The translations under genes were made by a program, and so were the position numbers. Below are positions 7,301-13,662 of a DNA stretch of 17,140 nt, piece after piece. The stretch is from an uncultured Collinsella sp. (GTDB lineage: Bacteria > Actinomycetota > Coriobacteriia > Coriobacteriales > Coriobacteriaceae), in assembly GCA_902470925.1 (NCBI GenBank), contig CABRIF010000049.1, positions 1 to 17,140 on the forward strand. The letters are read 5' to 3'. The notes under the pieces are model-generated. The model was not told the origin of the DNA and made no database searches. It saw nothing but the letters and a program-made list of their open reading frames with translations. Every line of letters starts with the position of its first letter. The stretch's first letter is position 1.

Positions 7301-9962
7301 GCACAGTACGCCACTCGATCTGGGTGGTGTTGGGCAGCGCGCTCGCGTTGACGATGCCGTCCTCGGCGGCTGCGCCCTCGTTCAGGTTGACCGTGATGTC
7401 CTGGCCCTCGACCGGATACTTCTGCGCATCGGTGCGGTTGTCCTGGACCTCGAAGTCGACCTCGACCTCATCGGTGGTGCGATCGGGATAGGTCACCACG
7501 ATGGTCTGCTTGGTGGCGCCAGCCTGATCGGTGGCAGGCTGCTTCTTCCAGGCGAAGGAGGTGCCGGCGGGCAGCTTGGCGGCGTCCACGATGCCGGTCT
7601 TGGCATCGGGGGCCGCAGCGTTCAGCTCGACGGTCACCTTCTGGCCCGCCGGATCGTACTTCTGGGTGTCCGTGCGGGTGTCCTTCACGTGGATGGGCAC
7701 CGTCACCTTGTCCTTGGAGCCGTCCGGGTAGGTCACCACGACGACGCCGGTGGTGTCGCCGGGGTTCTTCGTCTCGGGCGTGGTTTCCCACTCGATCTTG
7801 GTGCCGCCGGGCAGCTGGTCCTGATCGGCGATGCCGTCCGCCGCGCTGGGCTCGCGACCCATGTCCACGGTGATGGGCTTCGGCTTCGGATCGAACGTGC
7901 CAGCCTGGTCGGAAACGATGACCTTAACAGGCACCGAGTCGGAGGTGCCGTCCGGATAGGTCACCTTCACCGTGCCGTACACGGTGCCGGCCTTGCTGGT
8001 ATCCGGCGCCTGCTCCCAGGTATAGAGGGCATTTTCGGGAAGCTCGGCGGAGTTCGTGATCGCGGCCTTGGCATCGGCCTCATCCGGGCGCGAACCCTTG
8101 CCAACCGTAATGGTACCGTCGATCGGCGCATAACGCGACGCATCGGTCGCCACATCGATCGTCGAAGCTGCCTCCACGACCTCGTTTCCATCGGGGCTGT
8201 AGGCCACGAGCTTCACCGTGTGGACGTCCTCGGGGATGGTGCCCTTCGGAACCGTGAGGGTGAACTCACCCGCGAGCAGCTTGTCGAAGGGGATGAGCTC
8301 GGTGGCGTAGACCTTGCTCTCGTCGATCTTGCCGGTGCGCTCATCGACCGCCACCAGCTTGACGGAGGCGTTGCCCGCATCCTGGCTCGTCACCGAGAGC
8401 TTCTTGCTCGCGTCGGACGGGTCGTCGATGAGCGGCTTGGGCAGCGCGCCGGCGATCTGCGCGGTGGCCGCGGGGCTGATGGCAACCACCTTGGTGGTGG
8501 GCACCATCGGCTTATAGCTGGCGGCGTCTTTGGCCTCCGTCTTGTCGACCAGGACCTCCTGGCCGTCGGGCACGCCGTCGCCGTCGGTGTCGACCTTGCG
8601 GATGTCGGTGCCGTACTCGAACTCCACGAAGTCGAACAGGCCGTCCTTGTCCGAGTCGTTCGTGCGCAGGCAGGAGTTGGCGTAGCTGCCCGTGAGCTGC
8701 TTGGGCGCGGCGCCGCCGTCCTTCTTGCTGCCCTCGTTGTCCAGGTAGTCGGCCTCAAGCCAGGAGCTAAACAGCATGCGCTCGTTGTGCTGGGTGATGT
8801 AGTCGTTGAGGACGCGGGAGAACTCCTCGAGCGACACGCCCTCCTTCACCTTGTAGGAGATGGTGTAGTTGCGGCTCTGGCCAAGCGTGCCCCAGAAGAT
8901 CTGGTCGTTGTTGCTGCGCACCTTGGAACGCTGAGCGCTCGTGTTGTTGCCGATGATGGTCAGCTCGGGCTCGCGGCTCGTATCCACCAGGCCCTTGTCG
9001 TCCACGCTCACCTTGAAAACCGTGCGGCCGCTGTTGGGGCTGCCCTGCGTGTCGGAGTTGTAGATCTCGACCTCGCCCGGCTCGATGTAGGGCAGCAGCG
9101 CCTCGGGGATCTGCTCTTTAATATAGAGCACCCATTCATAATCGGTCTGCAGGTAGTTCTCGTCGGGCTTGAAGGTGTGCACCGAATTGATGCGCATGTT
9201 GTGCGTGTCCATGACGACGGAGTTGCCCATCTTGCCGGACGTGAAGCCGGAATTCATCTCGCCCTTGTTCATCGAGCCATTCTGCTGGATGAAGCCGGTT
9301 GAGACGGATTCCCGCGCGATGGCGCCGTTGCCTTTGACCCACACCGATTCGAACCCGATGGCGGTGCTGTCCATGCCCATGTTCTCGAGGGTCTTGCCGT
9401 CTTTGAGCTTGATCTTGAGGTCGCGGTTGGTGACCACGCCGATCAGGCCCGTCTGCAGATTGGTGTTGTTGGCCGCGACCGTCCACATGGCGCCGTTGTC
9501 GTGCTTGACGAGGTAGGCCTTCGAGCCGCCGTCGATCTGGATGCTCTCGATCTGCTTGTAGAACTCGTCGTTGGTGAAGCTCAGGATGTACTGGCCGGCA
9601 TAGGGGTTGTTCTTGTCCGTGCCCCAGCCCGTCGCGCCCGAAGCCCACTTGGTGACGGTGAGGCGGATCGTGCCGTCGGCGTCCACGCCGTTATAGCGGG
9701 TGAACGCATAGCGCAGCGAGGAGGTCTCCACGCCGGTGGCATTATAGTGAGTGGTGGTATCCATCGCGCGGTCGGCCGTGGGGATGGCTGCCATCGCCAG
9801 GTTCGGCACCGCCGCCCCCGCCACCGATAGGGCCAGCACCATCGCCGCCGCACCGCGCCAGTTGCGCGCACGGCCATGCTCGCGGTTGCTGCGCAGTTTG
9901 CTGCGGACCGCCTCGCGTGCCGCCTGCTGCAGCTCATCCTGAGTCGAATTCCGTTGTACCAT
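4329..9962 (-). CDS. Giant LPXTG-anchored Rib-repeat surface protein
   Basis: This is a 1877-residue cell-wall-anchored surface protein, probably an adhesin. Domains in order: an extended signal peptide (long basic N-region, hydrophobic core about 38-56, likely cleavage after LAMA near 58); an unrecognised region (about 60-430); two Asp-rich calcium-type loops, NDSDKDG (435-441) and DTDGDGVPDG (458-467); a linker/beta domain (about 486-605); 15 tandem Rib-like repeats (611-1798), each ending in a VTYPDGS-D-V-V-V-type strand; a Gly/Lys/Asn-rich spacer (1799-1839); the sortase signal LPKTG (1841-1845), a hydrophobic segment and a KRRRDAER tail. The signal peptide lacks a YSIRK motif. The ATG at 9962 is preferred over two in-frame ATGs upstream, because AAAGG lies eight bases before it and the signal peptide then has a sensible length. 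The gene is single, ends in a strong terminator and is divergent from an AraC-type regulator. Ligand unknown. Confidence 0.95.
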   Translation of the reverse strand: MVQRNSTQDELQQAAREAVRSKLRSNREHGRARNWRGAAAMVLALSVAGAAVPNLAMAAIPTADRAMDTTTHYNATGVETSSLRYAFTRYNGVDADGTIRLTVTKWASGATGWGTDKNNPYAGQYILSFTNDEFYKQIESIQIDGGSKAYLVKHDNGAMWTVAANNTNLQTGLIGVVTNRDLKIKLKDGKTLENMGMDSTAIGFESVWVKGNGAIARESVSTGFIQQNGSMNKGEMNSGFTSGKMGNSVVMDTHNMRINSVHTFKPDENYLQTDYEWVLYIKEQIPEALLPYIEPGEVEIYNSDTQGSPNSGRTVFKVSVDDKGLVDTSREPELTIIGNNTSAQRSKVRSNNDQIFWGTLGQSRNYTISYKVKEGVSLEEFSRVLNDYITQHNERMLFSSWLEADYLDNEGSKKDGGAAPKQLTGSYANSCLRTNDSDKDGLFDFVEFEYGTDIRKVDTDGDGVPDGQEVLVDKTEAKDAASYKPMVPTTKVVAISPAATAQIAGALPKPLIDDPSDASKKLSVTSQDAGNASVKLVAVDERTGKIDESKVYATELIPFDKLLAGEFTLTVPKGTIPEDVHTVKLVAYSPDGNEVVEAASTIDVATDASRYAPIDGTITVGKGSRPDEADAKAAITNSAELPENALYTWEQAPDTSKAGTVYGTVKVTYPDGTSDSVPVKVIVSDQAGTFDPKPKPITVDMGREPSAADGIADQDQLPGGTKIEWETTPETKNPGDTTGVVVVTYPDGSKDKVTVPIHVKDTRTDTQKYDPAGQKVTVELNAAAPDAKTGIVDAAKLPAGTSFAWKKQPATDQAGATKQTIVVTYPDRTTDEVEVDFEVQDNRTDAQKYPVEGQDITVNLNEGAAAEDGIVNASALPNTTQIEWRTVPDTSKPGNFKGTIEVTFKDQSTTTVEVTIHVIDNRPEKDKFEPLAQKVTADLGGKVPEAKYGVAFAGGELPQGATYTWKTKPSTENVGTTKQTITVTYADRSSEDVQVDFEVQDNRKDAEKFEPQGQKVATPEGTMPPASEGIANTYELPDDTAYTWKVEPDVSKAGTSKGTILVTYPDKSTDELEVEVTVQALPQNGKFEPQPGSVTVGQGTKPGADEAKAAIANVADLPADAAFDWGKAPDTTSTGTKKGTVKVTYSDGSSDSVEVEVKVVEQADIYTPKAQDVTVDMGKMPKAADGIANKGELPNGTAYEWANEPDTSKPGEATGTVAVTYPDKSRDLVHVTVHVKDTRTEAQKNDPKGQKVTAELNAGAPDAKTGIVDADKLPAGTSFAWKDAPSTAKPGTAKAVIVVTYADTSADEVEVDFEVVDSRKDAEKYDAKGQTVTVDMGREPAAADGIANKGELPGDVQISWGTKPDTSKPGKTTGTIVVTYQDGSKDMVTVPVQVRDTRPDAEKYTPKGKPVTTQQGSIPPAVSGIANMGELPGGTNAAWKEHFSTDTPGKVNGTIVVTYPDDTTDEVTVEITVLPKPSIPQSDQFDPKGTTITVGLGGTMPDASEAIINKGELPKDVVYSWAQRPSTDNAGTFTGKVNVAYPDGSFDVVNVSVNVVDKRTEAEKYNPMGKDVTVDMGREADAADAIANKGDLPKNVQIAWETKPDTSKPGDTTGVVVVAYQDGSMDKVTVPVHVKDTRTDAQKYAPAGQDVTVETGREPAATDGIANKGDLPEGTKIEWDAKPDTSKSGTVTSIIVVTYPDGTMDKVEVPVHVKDASTDADKHMPAGQDVTVETGREPAAADGIANKGDLPEGTKIEWSVKPDTSKPGKTVGTIAVTYPDGSMDTVEVAVIVRDPKPAGNETGKDKGGAEHTGKQDTAKQNGAKHNGGKGAKAGKAGKGMLPKTGDAASVGIVGALASGLGALGAAFGLKRRRDAER
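4569..5033 (-). repeat. Nearly identical last two Rib repeats (units 14 and 15)
   Basis: Unit 14 (5033-4797) and unit 15 (4796-4569) differ at few residues in their first 36 positions, and long runs of their DNA are identical at an offset of 237 bases, for example around 4744-4790 versus 4981-5027. Older units differ at many silent sites, so this is the youngest duplication in the array and the likeliest site of copy-number change by recombination or replication slippage. Confidence 0.85.
4569..8132 (-). repeat. Fifteen tandem Rib-like domain repeats with higher-order pattern
   Basis: Residues 611-1798 divide exactly into 15 units of 76-81 residues (mostly 79; 237 bases). Units fall into related types. 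Type A (units 1, 7, 12) opens each block, B-like units (2, 8, 10, 13, 14, 15) carry VDMGREP/VETGREP, type C (3, 9) carries ELNA-APDAKTGIVDA, and type F (6, 11) carries IPP/MPP and a Pro-rich linker. The order reads A-B-C-D-E-F (units 1-6, 8132-6705), A-B-C-B-F (units 7-11, 6704-5511) and A-B-B-B (units 12-15, 5510-4569). This suggests growth by duplication of multi-domain blocks followed by loss or single-unit expansion. Rib-type domains act as stiff stalks in streptococcal surface proteins. Confidence 0.9.
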
Positions 9963-10289
9963 GTAACGCGCCTTTCGCATGTCGTCATGGGCCCCGCGGG
10001 AGCGGAGCTTCCTTTGAACACCACATGATATTGCTGGTCTGTCCGTAGCAAATGTACCTTTGCGCCACAGCAGCACGAAACGCGCCAGTTTCTCAGCAGA
10101 TTCATGTATAGAGCGCGCGAAGATGGTACTTTCCTACAACACTTTTGTAAGAAAGCGTGTCACTTAATTGACTTTACGCCTCTTGACCTGCTGCTTTGCT
10201 ACTTCTTTCACGGTCCTATCCACCGGTTTGTACGAACGGAGAATTTGTCGCATGATAAGCAGATGAAACTGTTACTAAGGGAGGGGCGA
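9963..10289. other. Divergent intergenic region, surface protein / AraC regulator
   Basis: This is a 327-base region between two divergent starts, AT-richer in its half nearer the regulator. It contains the palindrome 10129-10155 and a minus-strand -10-like TATACA (10105-10110). A frame in line with the regulator is open from 10104, but the encoded extension looks non-conserved and its ATG lacks a Shine-Dalgarno, so it is treated as leader. An imperfect GTCA-N6-TGAC palindrome (10159-10172) overlaps a -35-like TTGACT on the plus strand with no convincing -10 partner. Confidence 0.5.
10129..10155. promoter_or_regulatory. Near-perfect palindrome, candidate operator
   Basis: CTTTCCTACAA (10129-10139) and TTGTAAGAAAG (10145-10155) are inverted 11-base arms with one mismatch around a five-base spacer. 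The near arm begins 18 bases upstream of the minus-strand -10-like TATACA (10105-10110), so it would cover the -35 region of a surface-protein promoter. It also lies in the upstream region of the divergent AraC-type regulator, which makes it a natural binding site for that regulator or for autoregulation. The site is seen in sequence; its role is inferred. Confidence 0.5.
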
Positions 10290-11492
10290 ATGAACGCTGA
10301 GCGGATACTCAAGTCAATCCATGTGCTGACGCACATGCCTATTCACCTATTTGATAGGTCTTTTGATCTTATAGCATCATTCACCTCGGATACGGCAAAA
10401 ATCGTAAACTACGACTTCCGCCGCATGGCGACGGATGCCTCTATGGAGGAGCGCGGGTTCAGCATCCTGACCGGCAGCTTCGGCGAGATGTTCATCCTGT
10501 ACGCCATCGAGGACCGCTATGCGCTGTTCGGCCCGTTCCGCTGCAATGTAATCGACCGCGACTCGCTCGAGCAGAAGCTCGCCGAGCAGGACATTCCCCA
10601 GCGCGAGTGGCGCATGCTCACCACCTACCTGCAGGAGCTGCCCCTGTACGCCCTGGGCGACCTGCGCGACATCATCACGCATATCAACTACTGCTTCACC
10701 GGCAGCTTGGAAGATCCGCTGTCCGAGAACCTGCACGCCTACGTGCGCTCGTTCTACATGGACTTCGACCGCGAGCGCATCGGCAAGTACGACGGGCGCA
10801 CGTTCGACCCGCAGTCGTATCTGTATTACTACGAGTCCGAGATCTTGTCCTACGTGAACGCCGGCAAGGTCGAGGACCTGAAGGATATGGTGTTCCGCCT
10901 GGGCAACGCCGTCATCCCCAGCACCTCTGGCGACATGCTGCGCAGCGAGAAGAACTACTCGATCGTGGTGTTCCAGAAGCTGTCGCGCGCCGGCATTGAC
11001 GCCGGCTGCGACATCGTGGAGTCCACGTTGGCGCGCGACGCGTTCATCCGCCGGACCGAGGAGGCGCACACCCTGCAGGGCGTGCTGAAAATCCGCGATG
11101 CGGCAATCGTGTTCTTCACCGCCGAGGTGGGCAAAACCCGTGCGCATGGCTATTCACAGCTGGTCACTAGCATCGTGCAGTTCATCGGCCTCAACACCAA
11201 CCGTGCGCTGCGCGTGCAGCAGATCGCGGACGCGTTCCACCTGAGCACCTCGGCCGTACAGAAGAAGTTCAAGGCCGAGACGGGTGCCACGATCCAGCAG
11301 TACATCATGAAGCGCAAGATCGAAGGGGCCAAGGTCATGCTCAAAAGCGGCCTGTCCGTCACCGACGTCGCCACGGCGCTCGGCTTCTTCGACTCCTCGC
11401 ACTTCTCCCGCACCTTCAAGAAGGTCGCGCACATCACGCCCAAGCGCTACCAGGAATCCCAGGTCCAGCTGCCGTCGCGCAAGGAGCAGTAA
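10290..11492 (+). CDS. AraC-family regulator divergent from surface protein
   Basis: This is a 400-residue cytoplasmic DNA-binding regulator. The C-terminal AraC domain has two helix-turn-helix motifs: RVQQIADAFHLSTSAVQKKF (308-327) and SVTDVATALGF-SSHFSRTFKK (356-378), followed by the typical TPKRY. The N-terminal 290 residues form an uncharacterised sensor-like domain, including GSLEDPLSENLHAYVRSFY (138-156). The start at 10290 is chosen because GGAGG (10280-10284) is five bases upstream; a longer frame opens at 10104 without such a site. The size and the position divergent from an LPXTG protein resemble the AraC-type regulators found next to YSIRK surface antigens in Gram-positive cocci (TIGR04094 type). 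It probably controls the surface-protein gene and itself through the palindrome 10129-10155. The inducer is unknown. It converges with the amidohydrolase gene, 60 bases apart. Confidence 0.88.
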   Translation: MNAERILKSIHVLTHMPIHLFDRSFDLIASFTSDTAKIVNYDFRRMATDASMEERGFSILTGSFGEMFILYAIEDRYALFGPFRCNVIDRDSLEQKLAEQDIPQREWRMLTTYLQELPLYALGDLRDIITHINYCFTGSLEDPLSENLHAYVRSFYMDFDRERIGKYDGRTFDPQSYLYYYESEILSYVNAGKVEDLKDMVFRLGNAVIPSTSGDMLRSEKNYSIVVFQKLSRAGIDAGCDIVESTLARDAFIRRTEEAHTLQGVLKIRDAAIVFFTAEVGKTRAHGYSQLVTSIVQFIGLNTNRALRVQQIADAFHLSTSAVQKKFKAETGATIQQYIMKRKIEGAKVMLKSGLSVTDVATALGFFDSSHFSRTFKKVAHITPKRYQESQVQLPSRKEQ

Positions 11493-11552
11493 GGCGCTGA
11501 CAGCGGCGACGGCAGGGCACAGGTAGCGGCAACGGGGACCCGCAACGCCCGC

Positions 11553-13196
11553 CTACCGCCGCGAGAATACCCGACGACCGCCCACATAGGTCTCCAGCAC
11601 CCGGACGCCCTGCAGCTCGTCGGCCGCACAGGTCAGCGGGTCGGCATCGAGCACCACGAAGTCGGCCAGGTAACCGGCGTCGAGGCTGCCCAGCTCATGC
11701 GCGCGCCCCGCCGCATCGGCGCTGCCGGCCGTGTAGATGCGCAGCGCATCGGCAGCCGGGATGCGCTCCGCCGGCAGCCAGCCGCCCGCCGGCTCATGGC
11801 TTGCAGGGTCTTGGCGCGTCACCGCCGCATAGAGCACATCCATCGAGGTCACCGGTGTGATGGGCGAATCAGTGCCGAACGCCTGGGCCACCCCGCGAGC
11901 CAGGTAGGTGGCAAACGGCCACATGACCTGCGCGCGCTCGGGCCCCAGATCGCGCTCAGGGCCTCCCGGGTCGAGTGTGATATGACCGGGCTGGGAGCTC
12001 GCCAGCACATCGAGGTCGCGCAGGCGATCGATGTCGGCAGGCAGCAGATTCTCCAGATGCTCAAGGATGTTGCGCCCCTGCCGCGGCGCTCCGAAGCGCG
12101 CGCGGGCCTCCTCGAAGATGTCGAGCGCCGCATGAATCGCGGCGTCGCCGATGGTGTGGATGCGCACCGCATGGCCGCGCTCGGCCGCCGCGAGCACCAG
12201 CGAGCGCATGCGCGCGGCGTCCACCGTGGGCCGCCCGCAGTCGCCGGGTACGAGCGCGTTGGTGTAGGGGTCGGTCAACCACGCCGTATGCTGGCTCGAC
12301 ACGCCGTCGAAGAATTGCTTGAATCCCGGCGCGCGCAGCAGGTTGCTCTCCCGGTAGCGCGCCTGCAGCCCCTCAAGGCGCGACTGGTCGTCAAGCAGCG
12401 TGGGAAACAGATGCGCCCGGACGGTCAGGTTGCCGTGCGCCTCGAGGTCCTCGTAGATGTCATCGCGAATGAAATCGCAGCCCTCGTGCGGCATGAGCGC
12501 CATGTCGCACATCGAGGTAATGCCCTGTTCGGCCATGCGCGCGAGCTGCGCCTCGTAGGCGGCAGCGACGTCGTGCGGCGTGAGCCATTCCAGGCAGCGC
12601 GGCAGGAGCTCCATGGCCGCCGCCTCCCGCACGATGCCCGTGAGCTCGCCGGATGCATCCTTGTCGTAGCTGCCGCCCTGCGCAGGCACGCTATCGCGCG
12701 TGACGCCCAGCTCGTCGAGGGCGCGCGAGTTCATCCAGAGCGTGTGGCCGTCGCCGGAATACATGACGCAGGGCCGATCGGGAAACGCCTCGTCAAGCGA
12801 GCGCTTGGTGGGCGGCACCGGCGGATTCCAACGATAGTCGCGCCAGCCCTGCGTGACCACCCAGGCATGCGGCGGCAGGCCCGCGGCGAACGCACGCGTG
12901 GTCGCCACGAGCTCCGCCTCGCTTTCGCCCCGGTGCATGAGCAGGTAGGGCGACGACCCGAGCGCGGTGTGAAAGAAATGCAGGTGGGCGTCGTGGAAAC
13001 CCGGGCAAATGAACGCATCGCCGAAGTCGAGAACCGGCGTGAAGGCGGGGCAGGCGGCCTGGATCTCATCGGGGGCGCCCATGCGCACGATGCGGTCGCC
13101 CGCCACGGCACACGCCCGCGGGCGGACCGCACGCTCACCCGGCGCGCTCGTGAACACGCGCGCAGACTGCACGATAAAGTCGACCTTCGCATCCAT
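11553..13196 (-). CDS. YtcJ-like metal-dependent amidohydrolase
   Basis: This is a 547-residue amidohydrolase-superfamily (Amidohydro_3) enzyme, probably cytoplasmic, hydrolysing an amide such as an N-acylated or N-formylated substrate. The exact substrate cannot be read from sequence. Visible metal-site motifs: HDAHLH with H71 and H73 after the first beta strand, GFKQFFDG with K293 (the probable bridging-lysine position), HTIGDAA with H347, ILEHLE with H380, and FGTDSP with D443. The C-terminal LADFVVLDADPL is typical of the small beta-sandwich of this family. The frame is open 31 codons further upstream, but the ATG at 13196 follows a GAGGGGAG site and the product then starts with the expected MDAKVDFIVQSARVFT strand. 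It is divergent from the M20 peptidase gene, with a 466-base spacer. No signal peptide. Confidence 0.9.
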   Translation of the reverse strand: MDAKVDFIVQSARVFTSAPGERAVRPRACAVAGDRIVRMGAPDEIQAACPAFTPVLDFGDAFICPGFHDAHLHFFHTALGSSPYLLMHRGESEAELVATTRAFAAGLPPHAWVVTQGWRDYRWNPPVPPTKRSLDEAFPDRPCVMYSGDGHTLWMNSRALDELGVTRDSVPAQGGSYDKDASGELTGIVREAAAMELLPRCLEWLTPHDVAAAYEAQLARMAEQGITSMCDMALMPHEGCDFIRDDIYEDLEAHGNLTVRAHLFPTLLDDQSRLEGLQARYRESNLLRAPGFKQFFDGVSSQHTAWLTDPYTNALVPGDCGRPTVDAARMRSLVLAAAERGHAVRIHTIGDAAIHAALDIFEEARARFGAPRQGRNILEHLENLLPADIDRLRDLDVLASSQPGHITLDPGGPERDLGPERAQVMWPFATYLARGVAQAFGTDSPITPVTSMDVLYAAVTRQDPASHEPAGGWLPAERIPAADALRIYTAGSADAAGRAHELGSLDAGYLADFVVLDADPLTCAADELQGVRVLETYVGGRRVFSRR

Positions 13197-13306
13197 GGCT
13201 CGGCGCTCCCCTCTTTCACGCTCCAGCCGCCCCGCGAGCCAGCCGCCCGTATGCGACCGCGCCCCGGCAACGCTGAGAACCGCTCCCATCCTTATGGCAT
13301 CGCCTG

Positions 13307-13312
13307 ATTATA
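13307..13312 (-). promoter_or_regulatory. Perfect -10 hexamer for the amidohydrolase gene
   Basis: The minus strand reads TATAAT, identical to the -10 consensus, in one of the few AT-rich spots of the intergenic region and about 110 bases before the amidohydrolase ATG. No good -35 lies 16-18 bases upstream (the best is CTGTTT), so the promoter may need an activator. Confidence 0.4.
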
Positions 13313-13380
13313 GCGCCGGGACCTGCAGCAAACAGCGCCGGCACGCGGCCGAAATCGCCCGGCAATCCACCAGGGGCGCA

Positions 13381-13429
13381 GCGCTGAGCAGCCCGCAGAG
13401 CAACACGCCGCACATCACGCGCTCAGCGC
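13381..13429. repeat. Nine-base inverted repeat between the divergent hydrolase genes
   Basis: GCGCTGAGC (13381-13389) is perfectly complementary to GCTCAGCGC (13421-13429) with a 31-base spacer. It lies roughly midway between the divergent genes and could be an operator for both. GC richness makes such repeats more likely by chance. Confidence 0.35.
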
Positions 13430-13662
13430 GCTGCCCGCACGCGCCCCACAGCCCCGACGCATCGTCCAGCAAGGCGGTCGACGGGCGGCCCGCAACCGCG
13501 CCCGCCCGCCGCAGCGCGGCGCGCGCACCTCCATCGTGCTAGAGTGAAACCAAGCGCACCGCGGCGCCGCAACCGCATTCGCCTCACGTGCCCGCTTCGG
13601 GCGAGAATCCGGTTTGCGCCCTGCGCGCGCATATGCAAGCGCTACGGAAAGGAAGCCCGCGT

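Larger units (their letters stand above)
13197..13662. other. Divergent intergenic region, amidohydrolase / M20 peptidase
   Basis: This is a 466-base, very GC-rich gene-free region. It holds a perfect minus-strand TATAAT (13307-13312) and a 9-base perfect inverted repeat (13381-13389/13421-13429). Several open frames cross it but none has a Shine-Dalgarno site or a recognisable product. On the plus side TGCTAGAGT near 13538 resembles a weak extended -10 for the M20 gene, without a clear -35. Confidence 0.5.

Noticed and set aside
4569..8132. Regular repeats considered as a CRISPR-like or satellite array
   Set aside because: The period is 237 bases, a whole number of codons. The repeats encode continuous Rib-like domains and diverge in a protein-conserving way, with no short repeat-spacer pattern.
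4122..9302. 1726-codon open frame on the plus strand, antisense to the surface-protein gene
   Set aside because: It is the mirror of a G/C-ending codon bias: the sense gene avoids the codons that would put stops on this strand. The product is repetitive only because the sense repeats are, it crosses the surface-protein terminator, and it has no Shine-Dalgarno or known domain.
10104..10289. 62-codon N-terminal extension of the AraC-type regulator
   Set aside because: The ATG at 10104 has no Shine-Dalgarno and the extension would translate through the palindrome. GGAGG before 10290 marks the better start. Not fully excluded without start-site mapping.
11697..13307. 536-codon open frame antisense to the YtcJ-like amidohydrolase
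   Set aside because: The minus-strand frame has all metal-site motifs and a Shine-Dalgarno, while the plus-strand product is Arg/His-rich low-complexity sequence.
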